Positions 16,639 to 25,610 are shown, counted from the first letter of the stretch. The stretch is 64,000 nt of DNA from Leptospira sp. GIMC2001 (GCF_028462125.1 NZ_CP115468.1:1336501-1400500), one strand, 5' to 3'. Notes: generated by a model from the sequence alone, not told the origin. Program-made: numbers and translations.

Positions 16639-16944
16639 CTATTTTTGTTGTGGGTCTCTTGTGAAAATGCCTATTGACTTTTTTAAAATTAAATTCTCAG
16701 CTTCTAATTGCTGGATTCTCTTTTCTTTTTCAATAAGTAAACTTTCATAATCTTTCTTCCCCTTTTTATTGGGCTTAATTTCTTGTTTCACTTCAGCCAT
16801 ATATTTCGTTCTCCAACCTCTAAGGGTAGATTCTGGTATTCCTAATTCTTTGGCAGTAAAATTACACCTACATCCATTTTCCAAATACCGTTTCAGTGAT
16901 TGGATTTTGAACTCATGAGGGTAGTCTTTGGGTCCTTGATACAT
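16639..16944 (-). CDS. IS3-family OrfA (HTH protein), copy 2
   Basis: Same 101-aa protein as copy 1, starting at ATG 16942-16944 after an AAGGAG box. The open frame extends upstream through the terminal repeat into attC 15, but that extension reads attC sequence and is not coding. Confidence 0.9.
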   Translation of the reverse strand: MYQGPKDYPHEFKIQSLKRYLENGCRCNFTAKELGIPESTLRGWRTKYMAEVKQEIKPNKKGKKDYESLLIEKEKRIQQLEAENLILKKSIGIFTRDPQQK

Positions 16945-17173
16945 TTGTTTCTCCTTAGCGAAGAACCATTTTTTCTGTCCAGTTTTTTGGGGGAATACCA
17001 GCCGTTCGGGAAAGCCGAGTCTCCAAAGGAGACGTTGGCGTTGGCACGAGATTGCGGTGAGCAAAGCGAATAAAGCAATCGCAGTGACACCCGAATGGGT
17101 CTGAAGCTCCGCTACCATAAAGACAAAGGAGCGAGGACGTTTCCAGTAACGCGGAGTTATTCGACGTTTATAT

Positions 17174-17923
17174 TTATAGCTTTAATAAAAAATATACAGT
17201 TGTAAAAAATAATAAAATAGTAGAGAGATAAGCTAAAATAATTAGTGCATTATTAATAGGAGTCTTACCTATTTCTAAAAATAATATTTGATTTAAATTC
17301 ACTCCTGGGAACAAGATTTTTAATTCCTCCTGCTCTGCGTAAGAGAGCATAGCTCCGCTCTTGCTGATTAATCCATGATGAAGTCCTGAAATATTTTTTT
17401 CTTTCAATATACTAGCAGTATTATAATTTGCTAATAAATTAATGTTATTTAATTTTTTTCTACTTCTGTTATTTTCTTTGGAATTTATAAGAAAATATTC
17501 AACTAATTCCTTGTCTATAAATTTGGTTCCTAAGGAGTTTAATGAACTATCTTTTGAAATTTCAGAATCTATGCTTACATAAAAAGTCTCGGGATATACT
17601 CCTTTTGCTAAATCATTTAACGAAATTTGTGATGGATTCTTATTTGAATAAAGGCTAAATAGTAATTCATTAGAAAAAAGTGTCATAGTATAAAGAGGAA
17701 ATATAGAAATTAAAAAAATAAATGGCATTTTTAAATTATTCCAATGATTATAAAGTAACAATAGTGAGTAACCAGGAAATAGAAAAACAACTACTCCTTT
17801 AAATGTACTGATAGTAAATGCTGCAAGAACTATCCATAAATATGAGATAATAAGAATTAAAAGAATTAAAACTGAAATTTTATAATTTATTTCTTCCGCA
17901 GATGAGAGAATATTAATAATCAT
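17174..17923 (-). CDS. Membrane protein of unknown function, 249 aa
   Basis: I do not recognise this protein. Hydrophobic segments lie near residues 15-37, 40-60, 66-90 and 225-248. They frame a soluble loop of about 130 residues that is polar and lacks cysteines. The arrangement suggests an inner-membrane protein with one large loop. It is the only gene of cassette 15. Confidence 0.6.
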   Translation of the reverse strand: MIINILSSAEEINYKISVLILLILIISYLWIVLAAFTISTFKGVVVFLFPGYSLLLLYNHWNNLKMPFIFLISIFPLYTMTLFSNELLFSLYSNKNPSQISLNDLAKGVYPETFYVSIDSEISKDSSLNSLGTKFIDKELVEYFLINSKENNRSRKKLNNINLLANYNTASILKEKNISGLHHGLISKSGAMLSYAEQEELKILFPGVNLNQILFLEIGKTPINNALIILAYLSTILLFFTTVYFLLKL

Positions 17924-17977
17924 CGACTTTCCTTTTAGTTTTAGGTATAAAATTCAATAAATTTTTTAAATGTCGAA

Positions 17978-18153
17978 TAACGAGGAGCGTTGCTGCCGTT
18001 CGGGATAGCCGAGTCTCCAAAGGAGACGTTTGCGTTGGCACGAGATTGCGGTGAACGAAGAGAAAAGGGCAATCGTAGTGTCACCCGAATGGGTCTGAAG
18101 CTCCGCTTCTTCAAAGGCAAAGGAGCGAAGACGTTTCCAGTAACGCGGAGTTA
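17978..18153 (-). repeat. attC 16 (family A)
   Basis: Family A site. The right end GTTATTCGAAGTGGAA pairs with the far end of cassette 16 (GTTATTCGAAATGGAA). Confidence 0.87.
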
Positions 18154-18168
18154 TTCGAAGTGGAATAT

Positions 18169-19488
18169 TTATATACCATATCCTTTATTATAAATTATAT
18201 TTCTAGTAATTTCTTTCAAAATAAATATATCAAATTTTAGAAGATATTCCTTTTCCGAATTTGGATAAATAAATATTTCATTCTCATTTTCATTAGGATT
18301 TACTTTCTTATGAACGATTTGACATCGAATATCATAAATTCTATTCGTTAGATTAGAAATAAAATTGTCGTTTAATTTTAATTCATGAAAATCTAAATTA
18401 TATTTTGATAGTTTTTTATCTTTTAAAAAGAATTTTTTTATTTCTTCGTTATTCTGTATTATTTCTCTGAAATAATTATATTTTAATCCATTTTCAATAA
18501 CTATTTTTAAAGAATTCTTTTCATCCCTATTCGTATTCTGAACACTCGATTTAATAATATCATACAATTCATTTATTTTCTCATCAACTCTTAAATCAAA
18601 AGTAGCACTTTTTAAAATGTTTTTCATTTTGTTTATGTGACTATCACTAGTGAAAGCCGAAAAATAAAACTCAAGTATTTGATAGAAATTCAAAAACTGT
18701 ATACTGGGACTTTCTTTTGAATTAATAGCATTGAAATATAACTCACAAGCAATTTCATTATATTTAATCTTCGGAAAAATAAGGTTGTGAAGCTTATCCT
18801 CAGTATTAATTTTAAAATATTCATGCTTATTATTAGGTTCTCTTTCTAATTTTAAAGACAAATTAAAAATAGAATCCAATTGAAAGAAAACTGGAAATGA
18901 AAAATCCTTTAGGATTTTAAGGATACTATTCTCATCTAATGTTCTTATTGGATATTCAATTGTTATCATTAATTCGTTATAAAATTTACTATTATAATAA
19001 TCAAACTGCTTATTAAATAATATCCTATAAAAATTATTTGGTTTTCCAATTATAATTTTTATAGTTTTATCAGAATCATCGATAATTTCTATATTTTCAG
19101 GAATTATAGATTCTTTATCCATTGAAAAATAATATTCTATCTCTTCCTTTACTATAAATCTATTATACTTTTTATAAATATGTAGTAAATAAATATAGAA
19201 AGAAACACCATATGTATTGTTATCCAGGAGAAGAAAACTAATTATTTTATTTTCTTTTCTGTTGTACACACAGTTATAATTTTCCAAGAAACAATAATTT
19301 TGAAAATTATTTTCCATTAATAATTCTATTTGTTCATCTGAAATAGGAGATATTTTTCTATCAATTGATCCATTAGGTAGTAAAATACTTAGATCTACCC
19401 AATCATTATTATCTGAAACTTCAATACTAATTTTGTTAGCTAAACAAATAGAATTAATTTCTTCGATTTTTTCTTTTTTTATTTCCAT
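18169..19488 (-). CDS. Large soluble protein with possible HEPN Rx4H motif
   Basis: This 439-aa protein is not recognised as a whole. A helical region begins near residue 265 (IQFLNFYQILEFYFSAF) and ends with NRIYDIRCQIVHKKVNPNE near residue 400. RCQIVH fits the Rx4H motif of HEPN ribonucleases, and the preceding helices resemble Apea-like HEPN domains. If so, it could be an RNase used in defence or stress. The N-terminal part is beta-rich with no known motif. The HEPN assignment is an inference from one motif. Confidence 0.55.
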   Translation of the reverse strand: MEIKKEKIEEINSICLANKISIEVSDNNDWVDLSILLPNGSIDRKISPISDEQIELLMENNFQNYCFLENYNCVYNRKENKIISFLLLDNNTYGVSFYIYLLHIYKKYNRFIVKEEIEYYFSMDKESIIPENIEIIDDSDKTIKIIIGKPNNFYRILFNKQFDYYNSKFYNELMITIEYPIRTLDENSILKILKDFSFPVFFQLDSIFNLSLKLEREPNNKHEYFKINTEDKLHNLIFPKIKYNEIACELYFNAINSKESPSIQFLNFYQILEFYFSAFTSDSHINKMKNILKSATFDLRVDEKINELYDIIKSSVQNTNRDEKNSLKIVIENGLKYNYFREIIQNNEEIKKFFLKDKKLSKYNLDFHELKLNDNFISNLTNRIYDIRCQIVHKKVNPNENENEIFIYPNSEKEYLLKFDIFILKEITRNIIYNKGYGI

Positions 19489-19504
19489 TTTTTTCCATTT
19501 CGAA

Positions 19505-19714
19505 TAACGAGGAGTCTACCTGCCGTTCGGGATAGGTGAGCCTCTGGTTTCCCGAAGGGCTCCGTGCCTGAGGATTAGAAACCTGAGGCGTTACCGTTGG
19601 CACGAGATTGCGACGAACAAAGTGAGTCAAAGCAATCGCAGTGACTCCCGAATGGACCCGAAGCTCCGCTACCTAAGGACGAGGAGCGAGGGTTTTTACA
19701 GGTAGACGGAGTTA
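19505..19714 (-). repeat. attC 17 (family D)
   Basis: Family D site with the long CTCTGGTTTC hairpin. The right end GTTAAGCGCAGTAGCT pairs with GTTAAGCGCAATAGCT almost 2 kb away at 21676, which shows that cassette 17 includes the insertion sequence between them. Confidence 0.86.
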
Positions 19715-20004
19715 AGCGCAGTAGCTTTTCCAGGTTTTTACGTTAGCTTCGAAATGAAAGATTCGTTTTTATTTGAGAAACTGTCAATGATATTAAAAAA
19801 GTAATGCTATAAGAATGTTGGATTAAGGATAAGTTACCTTGGGATTTGACTAGAACTCTCATTCATAAGCTTTTGTAAAAATGGTCCTAAAGTGTTTAAG
19901 TGATTGTCAAATGAAAAAATCATATTTCGAATTTCTGGAATATCAATATTCATGACCTGCCCCCATTTTCAGTACCAATAAATAAGTTAGTTTTCAATAA
20001 AATC

Positions 20005-20808
20005 TTATCCAAACTTCAACTTATATTCCAATGGGGTCAAGTAGTTTAATGAAGAATGAAGTCTTTCCTCATTATAATCCTTTTGATATATTTCTAAGGC
20101 TTTAGATAATTCATTTTGGTTTTTAAATAAGTTAAGATTCAAACACTCATCTCTCAGCTTACCATTGAAGCTTTCTATAAATGCATTCTGAGTAAGCTTT
20201 CCTTTATCAATAAAATGGATATCTATACCTTTATTTTCAGCCCATTCTCTAAATGCCGTAGAGGTAAATTCCGTTCCATTATCTAAGACAAAAGATCTTG
20301 GAAGATTTTCTAGAGAATCTAAAAATTGAATTAACTTAAGTGAGGAAAAAGAATATTCTACATGAAGAATTGAATATTCCCTGCTGAAGTGATCAATCCC
20401 TGTTAGTATTCTTTGTTTTCTCTGATCCAATGTTCTCTCAAAAACGAAATCCATAGACCAAACTTGATTTGATTTTGTTGGGAGTTCTAAAGGCTTAGAT
20501 GGTATTGTTTTCTTTCGTTTATTTGATTTTGTCCTTATTTTTAGCCCTTCTAATCGATATAAACGGTAAATCTTTTTATGATTTACAATCTTTCCCGATC
20601 GACGTATCTTTTTGTATATTCGTCGATAGCCATCTCGCTTTCGTCGAAAAGCCAGTCTTCTAATCTCATCTATTGTATCAGTATCTGGTGGTTTACTTTT
20701 ATAGTAAAATGTCGACTTGGGATATTCTAAAAGTTTCAGACTGCTATTTTGAGAAAGTCCTTCTTGAATTAACAGGGATACTGCTTTCTCTTTATGCTCC
20801 CTGTTCAA
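20005..20808 (-). CDS. IS3-family OrfB transposase (IS407-like)
   Basis: This 267-aa integrase-fold transposase has D120 (VWSMDFVFE), D176 (FVLDNGTEF) and E212 (NAFIESFNGKLRD). An HTH_21-type segment (FRRKRDGYRRIYKKIRR) precedes the catalytic core. It overlaps orfA by 4 bases and probably depends on frameshifting or coupling for expression. The gene appears intact. Confidence 0.94.
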   Translation of the reverse strand: MNREHKEKAVSLLIQEGLSQNSSLKLLEYPKSTFYYKSKPPDTDTIDEIRRLAFRRKRDGYRRIYKKIRRSGKIVNHKKIYRLYRLEGLKIRTKSNKRKKTIPSKPLELPTKSNQVWSMDFVFERTLDQRKQRILTGIDHFSREYSILHVEYSFSSLKLIQFLDSLENLPRSFVLDNGTEFTSTAFREWAENKGIDIHFIDKGKLTQNAFIESFNGKLRDECLNLNLFKNQNELSKALEIYQKDYNEERLHSSLNYLTPLEYKLKFG

Positions 20809-21071
20809 AACTTTTTTCCTAAAACATTCTTAATCGCTTGGATTTCTAAAGCTTGTTCAGCTACTAATCTTTTTAGGTTGGAATTTTCATTTTCAAGTGA
20901 TTTTAAAAGTTTCATATCACTCATCTCCATTCCTCCATATTTGTTCCGCCATCGGTAGAAGGTTTGCTCAGTTATCCCATATTTTCTAGCAACTTCCTTA
21001 ATGGGAATACCTGATTCTGCTTCCTTAAGAACTTTATAGATCTCTGATTCTTGAAATTTCTTTTTTGCCAT
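20805..21071 (-). CDS. IS3-family OrfA (IS407-like)
   Basis: This 88-aa protein has a helix-turn-helix (IPIKEVARKYGITEQTFYRW, about residues 22-41) followed by a leucine-zipper-like tail (LLKSLENENSNLKRLVAEQA). It is the DNA-binding subunit of the transposase and directly precedes orfB. Confidence 0.92.
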   Translation of the reverse strand: MAKKKFQESEIYKVLKEAESGIPIKEVARKYGITEQTFYRWRNKYGGMEMSDMKLLKSLENENSNLKRLVAEQALEIQAIKNVLGKKF

Positions 21072-21672
21072 TGTTTTCTCCTATTATCATCGGTGAAAAC
21101 TAACTTATTAATCGGTTCAGTTTTTGGGGGGCAGGTTATTCAAAATAATTTCCATTACATCTTCCATATCGTGATCTCTATGTCCTATCGTAAAATGACG
21201 TATTCTCTCAAGTGAAGCTCTCTTCTCTCTTTTATAATCAGTAAAATTTGCATTAATCTGATTTAATTCAGCAATAAGTGACTGGCTGTTAGGAAGAGTC
21301 GAGATAGCTGTCCGTAATTTTCTTCCCATTAACTGAGGTATATCTTCGGATGCCTCGAATATTATTAAAGCAGCTTGTCGCGCAAAATAAACACGTTTCC
21401 AATGATGATTAGTGAAAAGCATTTCATATCCAGCAACAGCTAGATCATAGGAACATATGTTTACGAAGCCTGCAAAATTCCAAATAGTATTATGATAAAC
21501 GAGTTTATTATTTAAGGTGAAGCTGTTTGCATCATGTATCAACGATAACGTTTTTTCTAAATTTTTAAACTTTCTATTGAAATTTCTTTTTAATCGAAAT
21601 TGACTTATTTTCAATATGAGCTTAAAAATCATATTTTCATTTTTATTGTCATTTAACATAAGCTATTGCGCT

Positions 21673-21821
21673 TAACGAATGAGCTTGCCGACGTTCCTCG
21701 TAGCTGAGCCTCCAAAGGAGGCGTTAGCGTCGGCACATCTTCTTGCTCTGCAAGAAGCGTGACGGAGAGGAATGTGTCGAAGACCGAGCCGGTATTCCGG
21801 CGATGCGGCAAGCGAAAGTTA
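21673..21821 (-). repeat. attC 18 (family B)
   Basis: Family B site. The right end GTTATGCGACGGTCG pairs with the far end of cassette 18 (GTTATGCGACAGTCG). Confidence 0.87.
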
Positions 21822-21839
21822 TGCGACGGTCGATTCATA

Positions 21840-22328
21840 TTAGGCTAGATATTTGTTGTTATATAGTAAACCGAGATTTATTTCCACAATTTTTTCAAAT
21901 GATTTTCCGAATGAATTCGAATATTTTAGATGAAATTTGATAGTTTGTTCATGTTGATTTTTCTGAACTAAGTATGGATAATTTATAAAAAAAGATTCGT
22001 AAGATTGTTTAGCTGATAAATAGGATATCCCCTTTAACAGGAAGCCTGGAACGTCTTCGTTGTTTCCAATTAAACTTTTTGGATATTCTAGGAATTTTAA
22101 ATTGTAAACATCGTTTGGTGTATTATTTTCCAAAATTAGATTCATAAAGCCTGATTTAATTTTTTCCAATCTAATGCTTACGTCAGGTTTTTGCAGTAAT
22201 TTTCTACTTTTTACCATTTCTAAATGCATTAAACTATTAATTATTACATAAACTATAGTTGTGACAAGTGTTAAAAATGAAGTAACTATAGAGATTAATG
22301 TAGAGTTTCCATTTATATATTCAATCAT
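21840..22328 (-). CDS. Unknown protein with N-terminal membrane anchor
   Basis: This 162-aa protein is not recognised. Residues 10-35 (STLISIVTSFLTLVTTIVYV) form one membrane segment. The rest is soluble and beta-rich (VSIRLEKIKSGFMNLILENN, later IKFHLKYSNSFGKSFEKIVE). It follows the 153-aa gene with a gap of 5 bases in the same cassette, so the two are probably co-expressed. Confidence 0.6.
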   Translation of the reverse strand: MIEYINGNSTLISIVTSFLTLVTTIVYVIINSLMHLEMVKSRKLLQKPDVSIRLEKIKSGFMNLILENNTPNDVYNLKFLEYPKSLIGNNEDVPGFLLKGISYLSAKQSYESFFINYPYLVQKNQHEQTIKFHLKYSNSFGKSFEKIVEINLGLLYNNKYLA

Positions 22329-22333
22329 TTGAA

Positions 22334-22795
22334 TTATTTAGCAAAAATGTGGAGGATAAGTATCTCATTAAAAGTCTCAGTTTTTTCTAAACTTCGACTA
22401 ATTTTCTGAATTGGAAATCGATTTGTTTTGTAATATTCGGCTTTTGCTTTACCGTGAATCAAAGTTTCTAATATTAGAGTTTCATTGAAAGGTATTTCTG
22501 GATTAGTATCGATTAAGTCATTCTCCCTGACTAGAACGTATCGCTTGATGTCAATATAAAGAGGTTTTCCACTAAACGCTTGGTTTCTATATTCCTTAAT
22601 TAATACTGAATATAAACCTTCTATTACTTGTTCGATATATACTTCTAAAATATCATATTTCTCTTTTAATCCGGTAGTATGACGTTTTGTGTAAGCTTCC
22701 GCATCTTGCTTCGTGAAAGCTTCTATATAGAATGGAAACCAATATATATTTTCAGAGAGATCTTTAAATTTAATTTCTATAAACCAATTTAACAT
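22334..22795 (-). CDS. Unknown 153-aa soluble protein
   Basis: I do not recognise this protein. It is soluble, mixed alpha/beta and rich in aromatic residues (IYWFPFYIEAFTKQDAEAYT), with no cysteines, signal peptide or catalytic motif. It is the first gene of cassette 18 and lies 5 bases upstream of the anchored protein, so the two may work together. Confidence 0.55.
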   Translation of the reverse strand: MLNWFIEIKFKDLSENIYWFPFYIEAFTKQDAEAYTKRHTTGLKEKYDILEVYIEQVIEGLYSVLIKEYRNQAFSGKPLYIDIKRYVLVRENDLIDTNPEIPFNETLILETLIHGKAKAEYYKTNRFPIQKISRSLEKTETFNEILILHIFAK

Positions 22796-22834
22796 AATTC
22801 TTATCCTTTAATAAAGAGATTTTCGACTGTCGCA

Positions 22835-23018
22835 TAACGGTCTGACTATCCGACGTAAATCCTAGCTGAGTCCAGCACCATTTAGTGAGCTATGCGAATG
22901 TTTAAAATGGTGCTGGACGTTAGCGTTGGCACGAATTCTTGCCTTGCAAGAATCGTGACTAGGATTTATGTGTCGCAGACCGAGCCTGTATTTCAGGCGC
23001 AGCGGATAGTTGGTGTTA
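22835..23018 (-). repeat. attC 19 (family C with CCAGCACC hairpin)
   Basis: Family C site carrying the CCAGCACCATTT/AAATGGTGCTGG hairpin in its centre. The right end GTTATCTGTAGCCGCC pairs with GTTATCTGTAACCGCC at the far end of cassette 19. Confidence 0.86.
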
Positions 23019-23638
23019 TCTGTAGCCGCCATTTTCTCGGCAAGGATGCCGACTTTCTTCGACAGTATTTTTATCGCCTTTCTGTGTTTTAAATTCAAAT
23101 AAGAGCAAATTCAATCTGAAATGAAAAATTATGCCTTAAACTTCATATCCGTGACTGAATCTTTGATTTTTTCAATCTTGAAAACGCTGATTGGCGTTTG
23201 GAGATTAAGTATAACATATAGCTTATACATGATACGAAAATCAGAATAGTAAAACTTTGTTGGAAAATTAAACGTGAATTCTTTTCTATTTATTTATTTT
23301 TCAACAATCGTAAGGGAAAAAGCAATAACAAACTTATTTTGTTCACAGCTTTTATTTTCTTTATAAACTGAGAACCTAAATCAATCTGTTCAATTTCAAA
23401 TTAGAGAAGACAATAATACTTTAATAATGAAAATCAAAACTGAAATCTGAATGAAGCTTCTTTGATCTTTTGTAAACTGAGAATAAACTAAAACAGCAAT
23501 TTCATCTGAACAAAACCTTTAATTCACATTCTTATTAGTTTTTACAATAATAAGCGGTTAAAACTCTCTTTCTTTGAATTAATTCTTTTAAATTTAAAAA
23601 AAGCGGACAGGACGTCCGCTCTTAAAGGCGGTTACAGA
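23019..23638. other. ORF-less cassette, family 1 (cassette 19)
   Basis: There is no gene in 620 bases. It is almost identical to the cassette at 33621-34240. The left end has GCCGCC and a small CGGCA/TGCCG hairpin. The right end has AGCGGAC (23602-23608) / GTCCGCT (23614-23620) next to an A-run, so on the minus strand it looks like a terminator at the head of the cassette. The function is unknown; a structured RNA or transcriptional insulator is possible. Confidence 0.65.
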
Positions 23639-23787
23639 TAACGAATGAGCTTGCCGACGTTCCTCGTAGCTGAGCCTCCAAAGGAGGTGTTAGCGTCGGC
23701 GCGTCTTCTTGCTTTGCAAGAAGCGTGACGAAGAGTAATGTGTTGAAGGCCGAGCCGGTATTCCGGCGATGCGGCAAGCGAAAGTTA
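23639..23787 (-). repeat. attC 20 (family B)
   Basis: Family B site. The right end GTTATTTGCAGTTGG pairs with the far end of cassette 20 (GTTATTTGCAATTGG). Confidence 0.87.
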
Positions 23788-23806
23788 TTTGCAGTTGGTA
23801 TTCTTA

Positions 23807-24112
23807 TCAAGCACTCTTTCGTAATGGCTTAATAGAATCTAACTTTGATTTCATTTTTTCTCTTTTTTCTCGCATTTCAATATCGTTTTGTAAATTAATC
23901 CAAAACTTTTCGGACATGCCAAAGTATTTCGCTAATCTTAGCGACATTTCCACTGTGATTTTTCTTTTACCATGCATAATGTCCAAAATTGTTGAAGTCG
24001 ATACATGTAAATCTTTAGAAAGTTTGTAAGGTGTAATTTCTAATGGCTCCAAAAACTCTTCTTTTAATATCTCAGCAATGGTTGGTGTTGGAATTCGTTT
24101 ATCTTTATTCAT
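23807..24112 (-). CDS. higA: HigA-family antitoxin
   Basis: This 101-aa HigA/VapI-type HTH antitoxin has PTIAEILKEEFLEPLEITPY at the N-terminus. The helix-turn-helix is YKLSKDLHVSTSTILDIMHG (about residues 29-48), followed by the family hallmark RLAKYFGMSEKFWINLQ. It lies 15 bases downstream of its toxin gene, the standard higBA order, and probably represses through the palindrome at 24418-24434. Confidence 0.92.
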   Translation of the reverse strand: MNKDKRIPTPTIAEILKEEFLEPLEITPYKLSKDLHVSTSTILDIMHGKRKITVEMSLRLAKYFGMSEKFWINLQNDIEMREKREKMKSKLDSIKPLRKSA

Positions 24113-24127
24113 TTTTTTGATTCCTTC

Positions 24128-24409
24128 TTAGTGATAATCCGTAATCGAAACTTCATAACTATTTCCTTTTTTAAATTTAAAAATAATTCTCCACTGGTCA
24201 TTAATTCTAATTGAATAATATTCTTTTAAATTGCCTTTTAATTGTTCTAACCTATTCGAAATAGGAATTTTAAGATCGATTTCAGATTCAGCATTATCAA
24301 TCATCAAAAGTTTGAACAATGCTCGTTTTTGAATATCAGGTGGTATTTTGCGTGAAAATTCCTGATCAAACACTTTTCTAGTTTCATTATCACCGAAAGA
24401 AACAATCAC
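24128..24409 (-). CDS. higB: HigB-family toxin (RelE superfamily)
   Basis: This 93-aa HigB toxin has the KIPPDIQKRALFKLLMIDNA helix region, the NRLEQLKGNLKEYYSIRIND block and the terminal QWRIIFKFKKGNSYEVSITDYH strand set. It starts with the MIVSFGDNETRKVF segment usual for the family. HigB cleaves mRNA on the ribosome when not bound by HigA. Confidence 0.92.
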   Translation of the reverse strand: MIVSFGDNETRKVFDQEFSRKIPPDIQKRALFKLLMIDNAESEIDLKIPISNRLEQLKGNLKEYYSIRINDQWRIIFKFKKGNSYEVSITDYH

Positions 24410-24413
24410 TTCT

Positions 24414-24444
24414 ACTATATCTGTATTGCAGATACAATTGTCAA
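24414..24444 (-). promoter_or_regulatory. higBA promoter and operator (cassette 20)
   Basis: Inverted repeat TATCTG (24418-24423) / CAGATA (24429-24434) between a minus-strand TTGACA (24439-24444) and TATAGT (24414-24419). The 19-base spacing is long, so the -10 box is uncertain. Confidence 0.45.
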
Positions 24445-24495
24445 ATAAATTTTTATTTCATCATTTAAGAATTTGGAATTGAAACCAATTGCAAA

Positions 24496-24668
24496 TAACG
24501 AGGAGCGTTACTGCCTTTCGGGAGAGCCGAGTCTCTAAGGAGACGTTGGCGTTGGCACGAGATTGCTTGAGCAAAGCGAAAAAGCAATCGGAGTGACACC
24601 CGAATGGGTCTGAAGCTCCGCTTCCTTAAGGTCAAAGGAGCGAAGACGTTTCCAGTAACGCGGAGTTA
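24496..24668 (-). repeat. attC 21 (family A)
   Basis: Family A site. The right end GTTACACGCCGTTTTTTG pairs with the far end of cassette 21 (GTTACACGCCATTTTTC). Confidence 0.87.
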
Positions 24669-24732
24669 CACGCCGTTTTTTGAATATCAATTTGCATTAT
24701 ATTAATGTATTTTGTAATTTTTATTCTAAAAA

Positions 24733-25281
24733 TCATGATAGAATTTTTATCAATTCTTCACTTGACGTTAATTTAATTCCGCTCTTTTGTAAATCAATTA
24801 AGAAATCAGTATTCCGATGTTGAACATCGTCACCTGTTCCAATACAATCTTCTAGAACTATTATACTGTAATTTTGGGCTGCTGCATCAAATATACTGGA
24901 TCTGATGCAATATTCAGTTAAAAACCCAGAAATATATATTGTATCAATTTTGTATTGCCAGAGAAAGTCTATAAATTCTTTTGATGAAAAAATGCTATAT
25001 TCTTTTTTGATAAAACTATAATCAATATTTTTTATTTCTAAATTTAATTTATGTCCAAACGTTCCAGGAATACAGATTGAAAGATTTGCTTCAAACTGAT
25101 TTATGTCGTAGTCTGAGTAAATCACTGCTTTAGTGATACCTTCAATACTTTTTATTAAAACATCAATTTTTTCTAAAGCTCTTTTAATAAAAGTTATTCC
25201 TGAATGTCTTTTTGCATATTGTCCATTCGCATGCGTAAAGTCATTCTGAGGGTCAATTATTACAATCAGAGCATTTTTCAT
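24733..25281 (-). CDS. Isochorismatase-family cysteine hydrolase
   Basis: This 182-aa isochorismatase-like hydrolase has the catalytic Asp in VIIDPQNDFTH near residue 10, a probable lysine in FIKKEYSIFSS and the nucleophile Cys in GFLTEYCIRSSIFDAAAQNY. The family includes nicotinamidases and other amidases, so the substrate cannot be assigned. It is an unusual metabolic gene among toxin and lipoprotein cassettes. Confidence 0.87.
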   Translation of the reverse strand: MKNALIVIIDPQNDFTHANGQYAKRHSGITFIKRALEKIDVLIKSIEGITKAVIYSDYDINQFEANLSICIPGTFGHKLNLEIKNIDYSFIKKEYSIFSSKEFIDFLWQYKIDTIYISGFLTEYCIRSSIFDAAAQNYSIIVLEDCIGTGDDVQHRNTDFLIDLQKSGIKLTSSEELIKILS

Positions 25282-25610
25282 ATTATAAAAATCATTACAG
25301 TAAAAAAGTAAAATTAATGTTTAATCTAGGTAAGCTATAATTCGACAATTAAAAAGAAGTTGTTACCTAAATTGATAAATGTAAACAAAAATAACTTTAA
25401 ACAAATTATTTGCTTTTTTATAATGAATTCTAAATTTTATAAAGCATCAACACTCACTTATTAATTTTCAAAAGTCTTATATATTTTTTAACCTTTATTT
25501 GGAGAGAGAAATAATGTTAACTCTGACTCTGATTTGAATATAAATTATAAAATGTTTTTAATATACAATAATTAGAAATGAATTTTCTATTGAATCTGAA
25601 AAATGGCGTG
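25282..25610. other. Gene-free 5' part of cassette 21
   Basis: About 330 AT-rich bases lie upstream of the hydrolase gene. I see no open frame, hairpin or convincing promoter. Confidence 0.4.

Larger units (their letters stand above)
15737..17000 (-). mobile_element. IS3-family insertion sequence, copy 2
   Basis: Inverted copy of the element at 5974-7237: the same 1264-bp length and identical deduced OrfA and OrfB. The terminal repeats differ from copy 1 at position 6 of both ends (TGGTAATCCCCC and TGGTATTCCCCC). No 3-bp target duplication is visible; only one G is shared at the junctions. The original duplication may have been lost, or the copy may have arisen by rearrangement. Confidence 0.93.
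15719..17159 (-). repeat. attC 15 (family A), split by an insertion sequence
   Basis: Family A halves on both sides (GAGGAGCGTTACTG | GCCGTTCGGGAAAGCC) are interrupted by the element at 15737-17000. The right end pairs with the far end of cassette 15 (GTTATTCGACGTTTA against GTTATTCGACATTTA), so the rest of the site is intact. Confidence 0.85.
19953..21138 (-). mobile_element. IS3-family element, IS407-like
   Basis: This 1186-bp element has terminal repeats starting TGACCTGCCCCC and TAACCTGCCCCC, plus an inner shared stretch AATAAGTTAGTTTTCA. It is flanked by a perfect 4-bp duplication TTCA (19949-19952 and 21139-21142). The 4-bp duplication, end sequence and protein type fit the IS407/IS2 branch of IS3. 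It is unrelated to the two elements in attC 7 and attC 15. Confidence 0.94.
19834..21659 (-). pseudogene. Cassette gene interrupted by an insertion sequence
   Basis: Removing the element at 19953-21138 and one TTCA duplicate joins two open segments (21659-21139 and 19952-19834) into one uninterrupted frame of 211 codons ending in TAA. The protein starts MLNDNKNENMIFKL, continues through FAGFVNICSYDLAVAGYEML and DYKREKRASLERIRHFTIGH, and would end SSSQIPR. I do not recognise the family. As it stands the frame runs into the element and stops after LNNLPPKN, losing about 34 residues. Confidence 0.85.
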
